Origin: Geomonas azotofigens
GTDB taxonomy: Bacteria; Desulfobacterota; Desulfuromonadia; Geobacterales; Geobacteraceae
NCBI RefSeq assembly: GCF_018919395.1
Contig: NZ_JAHLME010000001.1
Coordinates: 558,001-622,000 of the forward strand
Reading direction: 5' to 3'
DNA: 64,000 nucleotides
Shown: positions 38,430-46,390 of the stretch, piece after piece
Layout of the letters: each line of letters opens with the position of its first letter
How positions within the stretch are numbered: position 1 is the first letter of the stretch
Translations under genes and position numbers: made by a program
The notes under the pieces: model-generated
What the model saw: the letters and a program-made list of their open reading frames with translations, nothing else
Told to the model about the DNA's origin: nothing
Database searches by the model: none

Positions 38430-39953
38430 ATGCAACAGAGCGAGAAGGTAGACAACTCCCTCAACGAGCGTCGCGACATTCTGGATCTCCTGGTGCGGCT
38501 GAAGGGTGACGGCATCTCCATCCACGAGATGGAACGGATCGGCCACAAGTTCCAGCAGGCCGGCAAACGCGCGCTGCGTCCGCTGGTGCGGGAACTCTGG
38601 CGCGAGAACTCGGGCGAACTCATCACCAAGTACGCCTACATCCTGGACTTCTTCGATACCGAGGACTGGCTCGACCAGCTGATCCAGATCGCGCTCAAGC
38701 GCCAGGATCTTGCTGCCGACGGCAAGGCCGCCCTGTTGATCGCGCTGGAAGGGTACGGCGTCGACGTCAACTCCCCGCCCTTTAAGCAGGAGAAGGGAGC
38801 CTCCGGCGGCACCTCGCTGGGGCAGCAGGTACAGGGCGCCATGCAGTTGGGCGAGGAAGGGATGGTCACCTTCCTGGACGACTTCCTCTCCTACCCCGCC
38901 GAGGTGCAGCAGATCGTGATCCGGGAGCTGTGCCAGTCGGGCGACCTCAACTCACCCCGGCTGCTGGAGGCGATGCTCTGGCACGAGGATCGTGACATCG
39001 TGCACGCCGCTCTGGCTGCCCTGGGGAAAATAAGGGATACGCGCGCGGCCCGCGTGCTGCAGGACTTCCTGGCCGACTGCGGCGCGGAGCTCGCTCCCCA
39101 CGCGGAGAAGGCGCTGCGCCGGCTCAGCTTCCTCGGCGTCGCGGTGCCGCCGCCGCGCAGGCTGCTCCCGTACCATGCCGCCTACGCCACTCCCCCCGAC
39201 GGGGACGGTTACCGTTCGCTGCTGCTGTCCCGCTGGGTAAGCGCGGACACGGTCACCGTGCTGTACCTGCAGGTGCACGAAAGACGCGGGGTGCTGGCGG
39301 CGTGGGGCGCCGGCGAGCTTACCCTGGACAACTTCTCCGCCGAGGTGGAAGGCTTCCGCATGCAGGACGACCTGATCGAGGTGGCGCCGGGGTACCTGCT
39401 GGACCTGGTGCGCGACGCCCTTTACTGGAGTCGCGATCTCTGCTACCTTCCCGCCGACTTCTACATGAGGCGCGGCATCTTCGCCGGGGAGGACATGACG
39501 CCGGCGCGGTACTCCGAAAAACTGACCGACCTCCCCCGCTCCCGCGTGCTCAGCTTTCAGGAAGGGGACCAACTGGCCCAGCGGCTTTTCGCCGACTCCT
39601 TCTTCTCCGGCTGGTTCATGGCCGCACAGCGGGTCTACGATTTCGCCGAGGAATACCGCAGCGGCAAGGGGAGCGACCAGGTGATCGAGCGCTTCTGCTC
39701 AGAGCTGATAGCTCCGGAACTGGAGCTGATCCGGGAGCGGCTGCTCGTCAGCGCCGACCTGATGCGCCGCTGCGGCAGGGACAACCTCGAGGTGGCACGC
39801 ATCGTACGACTCGCCGACAGCCTGATCGACAACCCGCTGCCGCACCATCTGCACCCGTTCCTGCGCCGCTTCGCCCTGGAAAGCATGGAGATCGCCCGGG
39901 AATCGCTGGAGCGCGGCGACGAGCCGCCGCTGAGGGCGGTGGAAGAGCTGTAG
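38430..39953 (+). CDS. HEAT-repeat domain protein
   Basis: 507 residues, cytoplasmic, no signal peptide. The N-terminal half (about 10-230) is a series of helical pairs of HEAT/PBS-lyase type (for example MLWHEDRDIVHAALAALGKIRDTRAARVLQDFLADCGAELAPHAEKALRRL). The C-terminal half (about 240-507) is not recognised; it begins with a beta-rich segment (LLLSRWVSADTVTVLYLQVHERRGVLAAWGAGE) and ends helical. HEAT proteins are binding scaffolds. It sits between gyrA and gpsA, with an independent start; its role is unknown. Confidence 0.78.
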   Translation: MQQSEKVDNSLNERRDILDLLVRLKGDGISIHEMERIGHKFQQAGKRALRPLVRELWRENSGELITKYAYILDFFDTEDWLDQLIQIALKRQDLAADGKAALLIALEGYGVDVNSPPFKQEKGASGGTSLGQQVQGAMQLGEEGMVTFLDDFLSYPAEVQQIVIRELCQSGDLNSPRLLEAMLWHEDRDIVHAALAALGKIRDTRAARVLQDFLADCGAELAPHAEKALRRLSFLGVAVPPPRRLLPYHAAYATPPDGDGYRSLLLSRWVSADTVTVLYLQVHERRGVLAAWGAGELTLDNFSAEVEGFRMQDDLIEVAPGYLLDLVRDALYWSRDLCYLPADFYMRRGIFAGEDMTPARYSEKLTDLPRSRVLSFQEGDQLAQRLFADSFFSGWFMAAQRVYDFAEEYRSGKGSDQVIERFCSELIAPELELIRERLLVSADLMRRCGRDNLEVARIVRLADSLIDNPLPHHLHPFLRRFALESMEIARESLERGDEPPLRAVEEL

Positions 39954-39961
39954 CGGAACGC

Positions 39962-39992
39962 TCTCACCCCGACCCTCTACCGGAGGGAGATG
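39962..39992. repeat. CCCTCTCCC-type intergenic repeat
   Basis: CTCACCCCGACCCTCTACCGGAGGGAGA-like inverted runs directly after the HEAT protein gene; another member of the dispersed family. Confidence 0.45.
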
Positions 39993-40019
39993 TGGATGCA
40001 GCTGGCGGAAGCCAGCGCA

Positions 40020-40048
40020 GGCAGAATTTTCATTATTTGTGCTACAAT
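40020..40048 (+). promoter_or_regulatory. Probable extended -10 promoter for gpsA
   Basis: TGCTACAAT gives a TG-extended -10 (TACAAT at 40043-40048); the -35 region 17 bases upstream is weak. Confidence 0.45.
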
Positions 40049-40093
40049 GAAGTCCTCATGAGGGCTAGAGACACGGTACGAGGGCTTGAATAG

Positions 40094-41101
40094 ATGCTAG
40101 AGAAAGTCGCTGTAATAGGCGCGGGGAGCTGGGGCACCACCCTGGCCGACCTGCTCGCCAAGAAGGGGCACGCCGTCACCCTTTGGGCCTACGAGCCCGA
40201 GCTGGTCGTCACCATGCGCGACACCGGGGAGAACGACCTCTTCCTGCCCGGGATCAAGCTGCAGGAAAGCCTCGCCTTCACCAATGACCTCGAGGAGGCC
40301 TACCGCGGCTGCACCATGGTGCTCTGCGTGGTGCCGTCCCAACTGGTACGCCGGGTGATCAGCAACTCCCTCCCCTTCATCCCGAGGGACGCGGTGATCA
40401 TCTCCGCCTCCAAGGGGATCGAGGTCGACACCCTGGCCACGGTTTCCGAGATCTACCAGCAGATCCTCCCCCCCGAGATGTACGCCCGGTTCGCCGCCCT
40501 CTCCGGCCCGAGCTTTGCGCGCGAAGTGGCCCAGGAGATGCCGACCGCCGTCGCCGCCGCCGCGGCCAGCGAGGAGATCGCACGCCGGGTGCAGGAAGCC
40601 TTCAACACCAACTTCTTCCGGGTCTACCGCAACTCCGACGTGGTGGGAGTCGAGCTGGGCGGCGCCATCAAGAACGTCATCGCCATCGCCGCCGGCATTT
40701 CGGACGGCCTCGGCTTCGGCAGCAACACCCGCGCGGCCCTCATCACCCGCGGCCTTGCCGAGATGACCCGCCTGGGGCTCGCCATGGGGGCCCAGCCGGC
40801 CACCTTCGCGGGTCTGGCCGGGATGGGGGATCTCGTGCTCACCTGCACCGGCGACCTGTCCAGGAACCGCAGCGTCGGCATCCAGATCGGCAAGGGGCGG
40901 CGCCTTGACGAGATCCTCGGCGAGATGCGCATGGTCGCCGAAGGGGTAAAGACCACCGAATCCGCCTACAACCTCGCCAAGAAGCTCGGGGTAGAGATGC
41001 CGATCATCGACCAGATGTACCAGATGCTCTACCAGAACAAGCCGGCCCGCGAGGCGGTCTTGGAACTGATGACCAGGAACCTGAAGGCCGAAGGAGCTTA
41101 A
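40094..41101 (+). CDS. gpsA: Glycerol-3-phosphate dehydrogenase [NAD(P)+]
   Basis: 335 residues. VAVIGAGSWGTTLADLLAKKGH is the GpsA dinucleotide-binding signature, SKGIE and SGPSFA are the mid-protein motifs, the catalytic lysine lies in VELGGAIKNVIAIAAG, and GLAGMGDLVLTC and SRN complete the family pattern. It reduces dihydroxyacetone phosphate to sn-glycerol 3-phosphate for phospholipid synthesis. GAGGG lies nine bases before the ATG. Confidence 0.97.
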   Translation: MLEKVAVIGAGSWGTTLADLLAKKGHAVTLWAYEPELVVTMRDTGENDLFLPGIKLQESLAFTNDLEEAYRGCTMVLCVVPSQLVRRVISNSLPFIPRDAVIISASKGIEVDTLATVSEIYQQILPPEMYARFAALSGPSFAREVAQEMPTAVAAAAASEEIARRVQEAFNTNFFRVYRNSDVVGVELGGAIKNVIAIAAGISDGLGFGSNTRAALITRGLAEMTRLGLAMGAQPATFAGLAGMGDLVLTCTGDLSRNRSVGIQIGKGRRLDEILGEMRMVAEGVKTTESAYNLAKKLGVEMPIIDQMYQMLYQNKPAREAVLELMTRNLKAEGA

Positions 41102-41104
41102 CAG

Positions 41105-41164
41105 CAGGTTGAGGTCGAGGTTAAGGTTAAGAGAAGTTCTCAACCTCAACCTTGACCTCGCCTG
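41105..41164. repeat. Palindrome of AGGTT/AACCT words before a kinase gene
   Basis: CAGGTTGAGGTCGAGGTTAA is mirrored by CTCAACCTTGACCTCGCCTG around AAGAGAAGTT. It ends 18 bases before the kinase start at 41183. Confidence 0.6.
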
Positions 41165-41182
41165 TTTCACCAAGGATAGGTA

Positions 41183-43468
41183 ATGCAACCACGCTTTGGC
41201 ATAAGAACCAAACTGCTCCTGTCCATTCTCGCCATTCTTCTCATCTCCTATTCCACCCTGATCTACTCGACCATGAAGACCATGAGCGCCTCCTTGCGCA
41301 CAGAGGTCGACCGTAACCTGGAAACCAACCTCACCTACGCCCGCAGCCAGTACCTCGACCGCGCCAAGGTCGTGAAGTACTCGCTGCTGCAACCGGCCAC
41401 CTCCAAGCTGGTGCAGGAACACCTGCTGGCACGGGACCGTGGCTGGCTGGACGACCGGCTCAAAGTGGTGCACAAGGTGCTCCCCTACCTGGACTTCCTG
41501 CTGGTGCTCGATGGCAAAAAGAGGATCGTGGCGGGGAGCGACAGTTCCACCGGTGAGGAGCTGTACCTGCCGGGAGTGCTGGACCAGTCCCTGGCGGGAA
41601 AACGGGTGGTCGCCTCCACCGAGATCCTGCCGGCGGTAGTGCTGTGCCAGGCGGGAGCGAAGCGCTACTGCGAACAGGAGAGCAACGCGGAGGCGTTGGT
41701 GAACACGGTGGTGGTACCGGTTCTTGGCGATGACGGCAAGGTCGTGGGGTGTATCGTCGCCGGGGAGGTCCTCAACAACCACGCCACGCTCCCCGCTGAT
41801 CTGCAGGAGGTATCCAGCCGCGACGTGGAGGTGAGCATCACCCAGCGCGACCTCCGCATCGCCAGCAGCCTGCCGACCGCCCTGCGCGACTCCTCCATCC
41901 TCGCGCCGCAGGTGATCGACGTGCTGGAGCGGGGCGAGGTCTACCGGGGCGAGGCACGCATCGGGTCGCGGGACTACGAGACGGTCATCGACCCCATCCT
42001 GAACAGCCGAGGCGAATTCGTCGGCGCCATTTCCGTGGCCGTCGCCACCGAGAGGTTCAGGGAAACCAAGCGGGAAAACCTCGGCAACATCCTCGCCTCC
42101 GCCTTCATCGGCATCATCTGTTCGTTCGGCCTCGCCTTCCTGGCCTCCCGGCACCTGACCGGCCCGCTGCGGCAACTGGCATGGAGCGCCAGCAGGATCG
42201 GGGAGGGGGACCTGGACCAGCGGGTCGAGGGGCACCAGGATGACGAGGTGGGGGTGCTCGCCTCCTCCTTCAACAAGATGGTGCAGGCGCTCAAGGAGCG
42301 TGATTCCATCATCAACAGGAAGACCGGCGACCTGCAGGAGCTGAACGAGCAGCTGGAGCGGATGGTGGACCAGCGGACCTCGGCCCTGGCCATGGAGATG
42401 GGACGGCTGGAGGCGGTGTTGACCAGTCTCGCCGAGGCGGTCCTGGTGACCGACCTGGACAACCGGGTGGTGCTCTTCAACCCCGCCGCGCAGCAGCTTT
42501 TCGGCATGGTGCCGCACCGCGTGATCGGGCAGCCCTTCGAGCATGTCTGCGAACTGGTCGGTTTCACCCCGCTCCTGGAGCGGATCAGGGACCTCTCGCA
42601 GCCGGACCGGGGGGGCGGGACCAAGGAGGAGCTGACGGTAAAGGGGAAGCGGCTGCACGTCTACCTCTCCTCGCTCTCCGACGAGTTCGGCAATTTCGCC
42701 GGCATCGTCCTCTCCATCCGCGACGTCACCGTGGAACAGCAGGTGGACCGGATGAAGACGGAGTTCATCTCGACCGTCTCGCACGAGCTCAAGACGCCGC
42801 TCACCTCGATCAAGGGATCGCTGCAACTGCTTTTGACCAGGAGCAAGTGGCTCACCGACACCGAGCGGCAGCTGCTCACCGTCTGCTTCCGCAACACGCA
42901 GCGCCTGATCAGGCTGATCAGCGAGATACTCGACATCTCCGGGATCGAGTCCGGTGGGATGGTGTTCAAGTTCAAGCCGGTCTCCATCGGCGAACTCACC
43001 GTCTACGCTGTGGAGGAGATCAAGTCCTACGCCATGGGGCGCGACATCACCATCGTCAACACGGTCGGAGAGCACCTCCCCATGGTGTACGGCGACAGCG
43101 ACCGCCTGATCCAGGTGATCACCAACCTCCTCTCCAACGCGGTCAAGTTCTCCCCAGAGGGTAAGGTGGTGATGATCAGCGCGGAGCAGGAAGGGAACTA
43201 CGTGGTGGTGTCGGTGGCCGACAAGGGGCGCGTGATCCAGTGGTCGGACCGCGACAAGCTTTTCAAGAAATTCCAGCAGATAGAGTGCCAGGAACGGGGC
43301 AAGGTGGGAGGGACCGGCCTGGGGCTCGCCATCTGCAAGGAGATCATCGAGCGCCATCACGGCCGGATCTTCTACACCGCCGCCCAGGAGCGCGGCAACA
43401 CCTTCAGCTTCACCGTACCGATCATAGGGGAGACCGATGCCAAAGGACAAAATTCTTATAGTGGATGA
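41183..43468 (+). CDS. Membrane sensor histidine kinase (Cache-HAMP-PAS-HisKA-HATPase), altered G1 box
   Basis: 761 residues. Membrane segment about 10-30, a periplasmic double-Cache-like sensor (about 35-295), membrane segment about 305-325, HAMP, a coiled stretch, PAS (about 410-520), HisKA with SHELKTPLTSIKG, and HATPase. The N box (DRLIQVITNLLSNAVKFS) and G2 box (GGTGLGLAICKE) are normal, but the G1 box reads D680-KGRVI where DxGxGI is expected, so the second glycine is lost; ATP binding may be affected. It ends 32 bases inside the next kinase gene, which encodes a receiver-kinase, so the two are coupled and probably form a relay. Stimulus unknown. Confidence 0.9.
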   Translation: MQPRFGIRTKLLLSILAILLISYSTLIYSTMKTMSASLRTEVDRNLETNLTYARSQYLDRAKVVKYSLLQPATSKLVQEHLLARDRGWLDDRLKVVHKVLPYLDFLLVLDGKKRIVAGSDSSTGEELYLPGVLDQSLAGKRVVASTEILPAVVLCQAGAKRYCEQESNAEALVNTVVVPVLGDDGKVVGCIVAGEVLNNHATLPADLQEVSSRDVEVSITQRDLRIASSLPTALRDSSILAPQVIDVLERGEVYRGEARIGSRDYETVIDPILNSRGEFVGAISVAVATERFRETKRENLGNILASAFIGIICSFGLAFLASRHLTGPLRQLAWSASRIGEGDLDQRVEGHQDDEVGVLASSFNKMVQALKERDSIINRKTGDLQELNEQLERMVDQRTSALAMEMGRLEAVLTSLAEAVLVTDLDNRVVLFNPAAQQLFGMVPHRVIGQPFEHVCELVGFTPLLERIRDLSQPDRGGGTKEELTVKGKRLHVYLSSLSDEFGNFAGIVLSIRDVTVEQQVDRMKTEFISTVSHELKTPLTSIKGSLQLLLTRSKWLTDTERQLLTVCFRNTQRLIRLISEILDISGIESGGMVFKFKPVSIGELTVYAVEEIKSYAMGRDITIVNTVGEHLPMVYGDSDRLIQVITNLLSNAVKFSPEGKVVMISAEQEGNYVVVSVADKGRVIQWSDRDKLFKKFQQIECQERGKVGGTGLGLAICKEIIERHHGRIFYTAAQERGNTFSFTVPIIGETDAKGQNSYSG

Positions 43469-44969
43469 CGAGGCGGACATCGCCCTCATCCTCAAGCTGC
43501 AGCTGGAAGACGCCGGTTACGAGACCGAGCGGGCCCGCGACGGGGTAGAGGCGCTGGAGGCGATCGAGCGCGAGCATTTTTCCCTGATCATGCTGGACAT
43601 CAAGATGCCCCGCATGGACGGTCTGGAAGTGTTGAGCCGGATCCGCAGCGACCAGACCCCGGTGGTGATGATGACCGCGCACGGCAGCGAGGACATCGCG
43701 GTGGACGCCATGAAAAAGGGTGCGCTGGACTACATCTCCAAGCCCTTCTCCTCCGACGACATGCTGCAAAAGGTGGAGCGCGCCATCGGCATCGACCGCA
43801 CCAGGAAGGAAAACGCCAAGCTGCAACGGCAGTTGGACGAGGAGCGCCTCAAGATGGCGGCGGTACTCCAGGGGATGGCGGACCTTCTGCTGGCCGTCGA
43901 CCTGCACGGGACCATCATCACTGCCAGCCGCCAGGCGGAAAGGGTCCTCTCCCGCGACGGGGGCATCGAGGGGAAGGTCCTGGAAGAGGTGTTGAAAGCC
44001 GATGTGCCGGGAGGCGAACTTCCGGCCCGGACCGTGCTGCGCTCGGGGGAACCCTGCCTGGATGTCGCCTATCAGCTCCAGATCGCCGGGCAGCAGGTGC
44101 CGGTGCTCTCGTCGGCGGCGCCGCTGAAGAACTCGGCCGGTGAGCTGGTCGGGAGCGTCGAGATCATCCGCGACATCTCCAAGCTCAAAGAACTGGAGCA
44201 GGAGAAGGAAGATTTCGTCAGCATGCTCTCGCACGACCTGAAGTCGCCCATCACGGCGGTGGTCGGCTCCATCGACCTGGTGCGCGAGGCGAAGCTCGGC
44301 CCGATCACGCCGGACCAGCGCGAGTACCTGAACGCCGCCATCGAGAGCTGCGAGGAGATGGTGGAGATGATCGACACCCTGCTCGGCATCCACAAGTTCG
44401 AGGCGGGCAAGATGAAGCTCAGCTTCAGGGACGAGGACCCGGGGGCACTGGTCAACCGCAGCGTCACCAAGTTCCAGACCCTGGCGCAACGCGGCGCCAT
44501 CAACCTCTTCACCACCCTCCCCTCCGGCCTCCCTCCGGTCTCGGCGGACCGTTCCTCCTTCAACCGCATCATGGGGAACCTCCTCTCCAACGCGGTGAAA
44601 TTCACCCCGGAAGGGGGGGAGATCGAGGTATCGGCCGACCTGGTGCGCGACCCCGCCTCGGTGACCGGGAAGGTCCCGGAGCAGAACTACGCGCCGCAGC
44701 AGCTCCCCGTGGAGGGGGAGTTCGTTCGGATCAGGGTGCGCGACAGCGGGGTCGGCATCCCGGAGGAATCGCTTGGTTCCATCTTCGACCGCTTCGTCCA
44801 GGCCAGAAACCGTCGCCAGGGGAAGACCCGCGGCACCGGCCTGGGCCTCGCCTTCTGCAGGAAGGCCGTGGATGCCCACGGCGGCTACATATGGGCCGAG
44901 AGCGAGCCGGGGGCCGGCAGCATCTTCACCATCCTGCTTCCCGCGCAGCCGGAGGATCCGGAGGAGTGA
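43437..44969 (+). CDS. Receiver-PAS-histidine kinase (cytoplasmic hybrid)
   Basis: 510 residues. An N-terminal receiver (about 3-120: LIVDDEAD, phosphoacceptor in LIMLDIKMP, KPFSSDD) is followed by a coiled linker, a PAS domain (about 140-255), HisKA (SMLSHDLKSPITAVVG) and HATPase with DSGVGIP and RGTGLGLAFC. It has no membrane segment. A receiver placed before a kinase usually means it is controlled by phosphorylation from another kinase, here most likely the protein encoded just upstream with which it overlaps by 32 bases. GGGGAG precedes the ATG. No DNA-binding output lies nearby. Confidence 0.9.
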   Translation: MPKDKILIVDDEADIALILKLQLEDAGYETERARDGVEALEAIEREHFSLIMLDIKMPRMDGLEVLSRIRSDQTPVVMMTAHGSEDIAVDAMKKGALDYISKPFSSDDMLQKVERAIGIDRTRKENAKLQRQLDEERLKMAAVLQGMADLLLAVDLHGTIITASRQAERVLSRDGGIEGKVLEEVLKADVPGGELPARTVLRSGEPCLDVAYQLQIAGQQVPVLSSAAPLKNSAGELVGSVEIIRDISKLKELEQEKEDFVSMLSHDLKSPITAVVGSIDLVREAKLGPITPDQREYLNAAIESCEEMVEMIDTLLGIHKFEAGKMKLSFRDEDPGALVNRSVTKFQTLAQRGAINLFTTLPSGLPPVSADRSSFNRIMGNLLSNAVKFTPEGGEIEVSADLVRDPASVTGKVPEQNYAPQQLPVEGEFVRIRVRDSGVGIPEESLGSIFDRFVQARNRRQGKTRGTGLGLAFCRKAVDAHGGYIWAESEPGAGSIFTILLPAQPEDPEE

Positions 44970-45151
44970 CGGTGTCGACGCTTCATGAGTCACCGGCGGA
45001 GAGGGGCAAATGAGGATCTTTTGCAGCGTTCTTTAATTATCTCCTTTTTTCTTTTTGCAAATATAGTAAAGTAGAGCAGCGTCGGAGAGGGGAACCTCTC
45101 ATGGGAGTGCCGGCAGTTACCATGACATGATCTTGTGCTGGGGAGGGCGAA

Positions 45152-46228
45152 GTGGCGCTGCGAGAAAGCGATGCGGGATACCGCGAGTTGTTCGAGGAAA
45201 ACCCCGAAGCGATGTGGGTCCGCCACCGTGACACCGGGCGGTTCCTGGCTGTCAACGAGGCCGCCCTGACCCTCTACGGGTACCGGCGCAACCAGTTCCT
45301 GGAGCTGGACCTCTCCCACCTTGGCCCGGTGGTTCCCCCCGCCGGGGACCAGGACCGGGTAATCCCCTGCCGGCAACGCCGCCTGGACGGCACGGAGCTG
45401 GAGTTGCAGCTCACCTGGCGCCCGGTCACCTTCCAGGGCGAACCGGCCCACCTGGTGCTGGTGCGGCAGCCCGCCCCGACCCAGGAGGGACAGGACCAGG
45501 AACTGCGGCGCCAGGTGACCGAGCAGCTGGCGCAGCTGGAGGCGGCGCACCGGGAGCTTGAGGCTTTCAGCTATTCCGTTTCCCACGACCTCAGGGCCCC
45601 CTTGAGGCACATCGACGGGTTCAGCCGGGCGCTTCTGGACGATTACGGCGAGCAGTTGGGGGGGCAGGGGCAGGAGTACCTGGTCCGGATCTGCCAGGCG
45701 ACCGGCAAGATGGCGCAGCTCATCGACGCGGTGTTGCAGTTGGTGCGGGCGGGACGGTGCGAGCTGGACCCGCGCGAGGTCGATCTCAGCGTCAAGGCCC
45801 AGGTGATCGCGCTGGAGCTCAAGCACAGGGAGCAGCAACGCCCGGTCGAGTTCGAGATCGCGGAGGGGGTCAAGGCGCAGGCCGATCCGAAGCTGGCGCG
45901 GCAACTCCTGGAGATCCTGATCGGCAACGCCTGGAAGTTCAGCTCCAAGACTCCCGACGCCCGGATCAGGTTCGGGGTGAGGGAAGAAGCGGGGCGGCCG
46001 GTCTACTTCGTCAGCGACAACGGCGCCGGTTTCGACATGGCCTACGCGGAGAAGCTCTTCACGGTGTTCCACAGGCTGCACCGTGCCGACGAGTTCGAGG
46101 GGAGCGGCGTCGGGCTTTCCATAGCCCAGCGCATCGTGACCCGCCATGGCGGCAGGATCTGGGCCGAAAGCGCACCCGGGAAGGGGGCTACCTTCTGCTT
46201 CACGTTGAGCAAGGATGACAATGGATGA
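45152..46228 (+). CDS. PAS-domain histidine kinase (phytochrome-type HisKA)
   Basis: 358 residues from a GTG with GGGAGGG upstream. The N-terminal PAS domain (about 3-115: YRELFEENPEAMWVRHRDTGRFLAVNEAAL) is followed by a Gln/Glu-rich coiled linker, HisKA with SYSVSHDLRAPLRHIDGFS, and HATPase with DNGAGFDM and GSGVGLSIAQRI. HDLRAPL is typical of phytochrome-related kinases. It is cytoplasmic, with no membrane segment. It stands 182 bases after the previous kinase and 162 before the next, so probably has its own promoter. Its signal may be a PAS-bound ligand; partner regulator unknown. Confidence 0.9.
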   Translation: MALRESDAGYRELFEENPEAMWVRHRDTGRFLAVNEAALTLYGYRRNQFLELDLSHLGPVVPPAGDQDRVIPCRQRRLDGTELELQLTWRPVTFQGEPAHLVLVRQPAPTQEGQDQELRRQVTEQLAQLEAAHRELEAFSYSVSHDLRAPLRHIDGFSRALLDDYGEQLGGQGQEYLVRICQATGKMAQLIDAVLQLVRAGRCELDPREVDLSVKAQVIALELKHREQQRPVEFEIAEGVKAQADPKLARQLLEILIGNAWKFSSKTPDARIRFGVREEAGRPVYFVSDNGAGFDMAYAEKLFTVFHRLHRADEFEGSGVGLSIAQRIVTRHGGRIWAESAPGKGATFCFTLSKDDNG

Positions 46229-46385
46229 TTGACCATTGACAATGGACGTGAAAAGGGCGTCGCATTGACAACCCGCGGGTCACCGTTGACAATGTTATCC
46301 GCCCGCGGGTCGCGGCTTTGTCAAGAACGGATGCTGCCCGTGAGGTCAGGCCTCGTCTGTTGTCCATCGTTAATTGTCAGTTGAG
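46213..46385. repeat. CATTGACAATGG/TGTCCATCG word repeats between two kinase genes
   Basis: Copies of (C)ATTGACAATG(G) occur near 46221, 46239 and 46281 and related words TTGTCCATCGTTAATTGTCAG at 46359-46380, forming an imperfect long inverted repeat. It ends about ten bases before the ATG at 46391. Confidence 0.5.
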
Positions 46386-46390
46386 GTTTT

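Noticed and set aside
40097-43495. A 1132-codon open frame antisense to gpsA and a kinase gene
   Set aside because: It is low complexity (Leu/Val/Gly/His-rich), with no domain, and opposite two certain genes.
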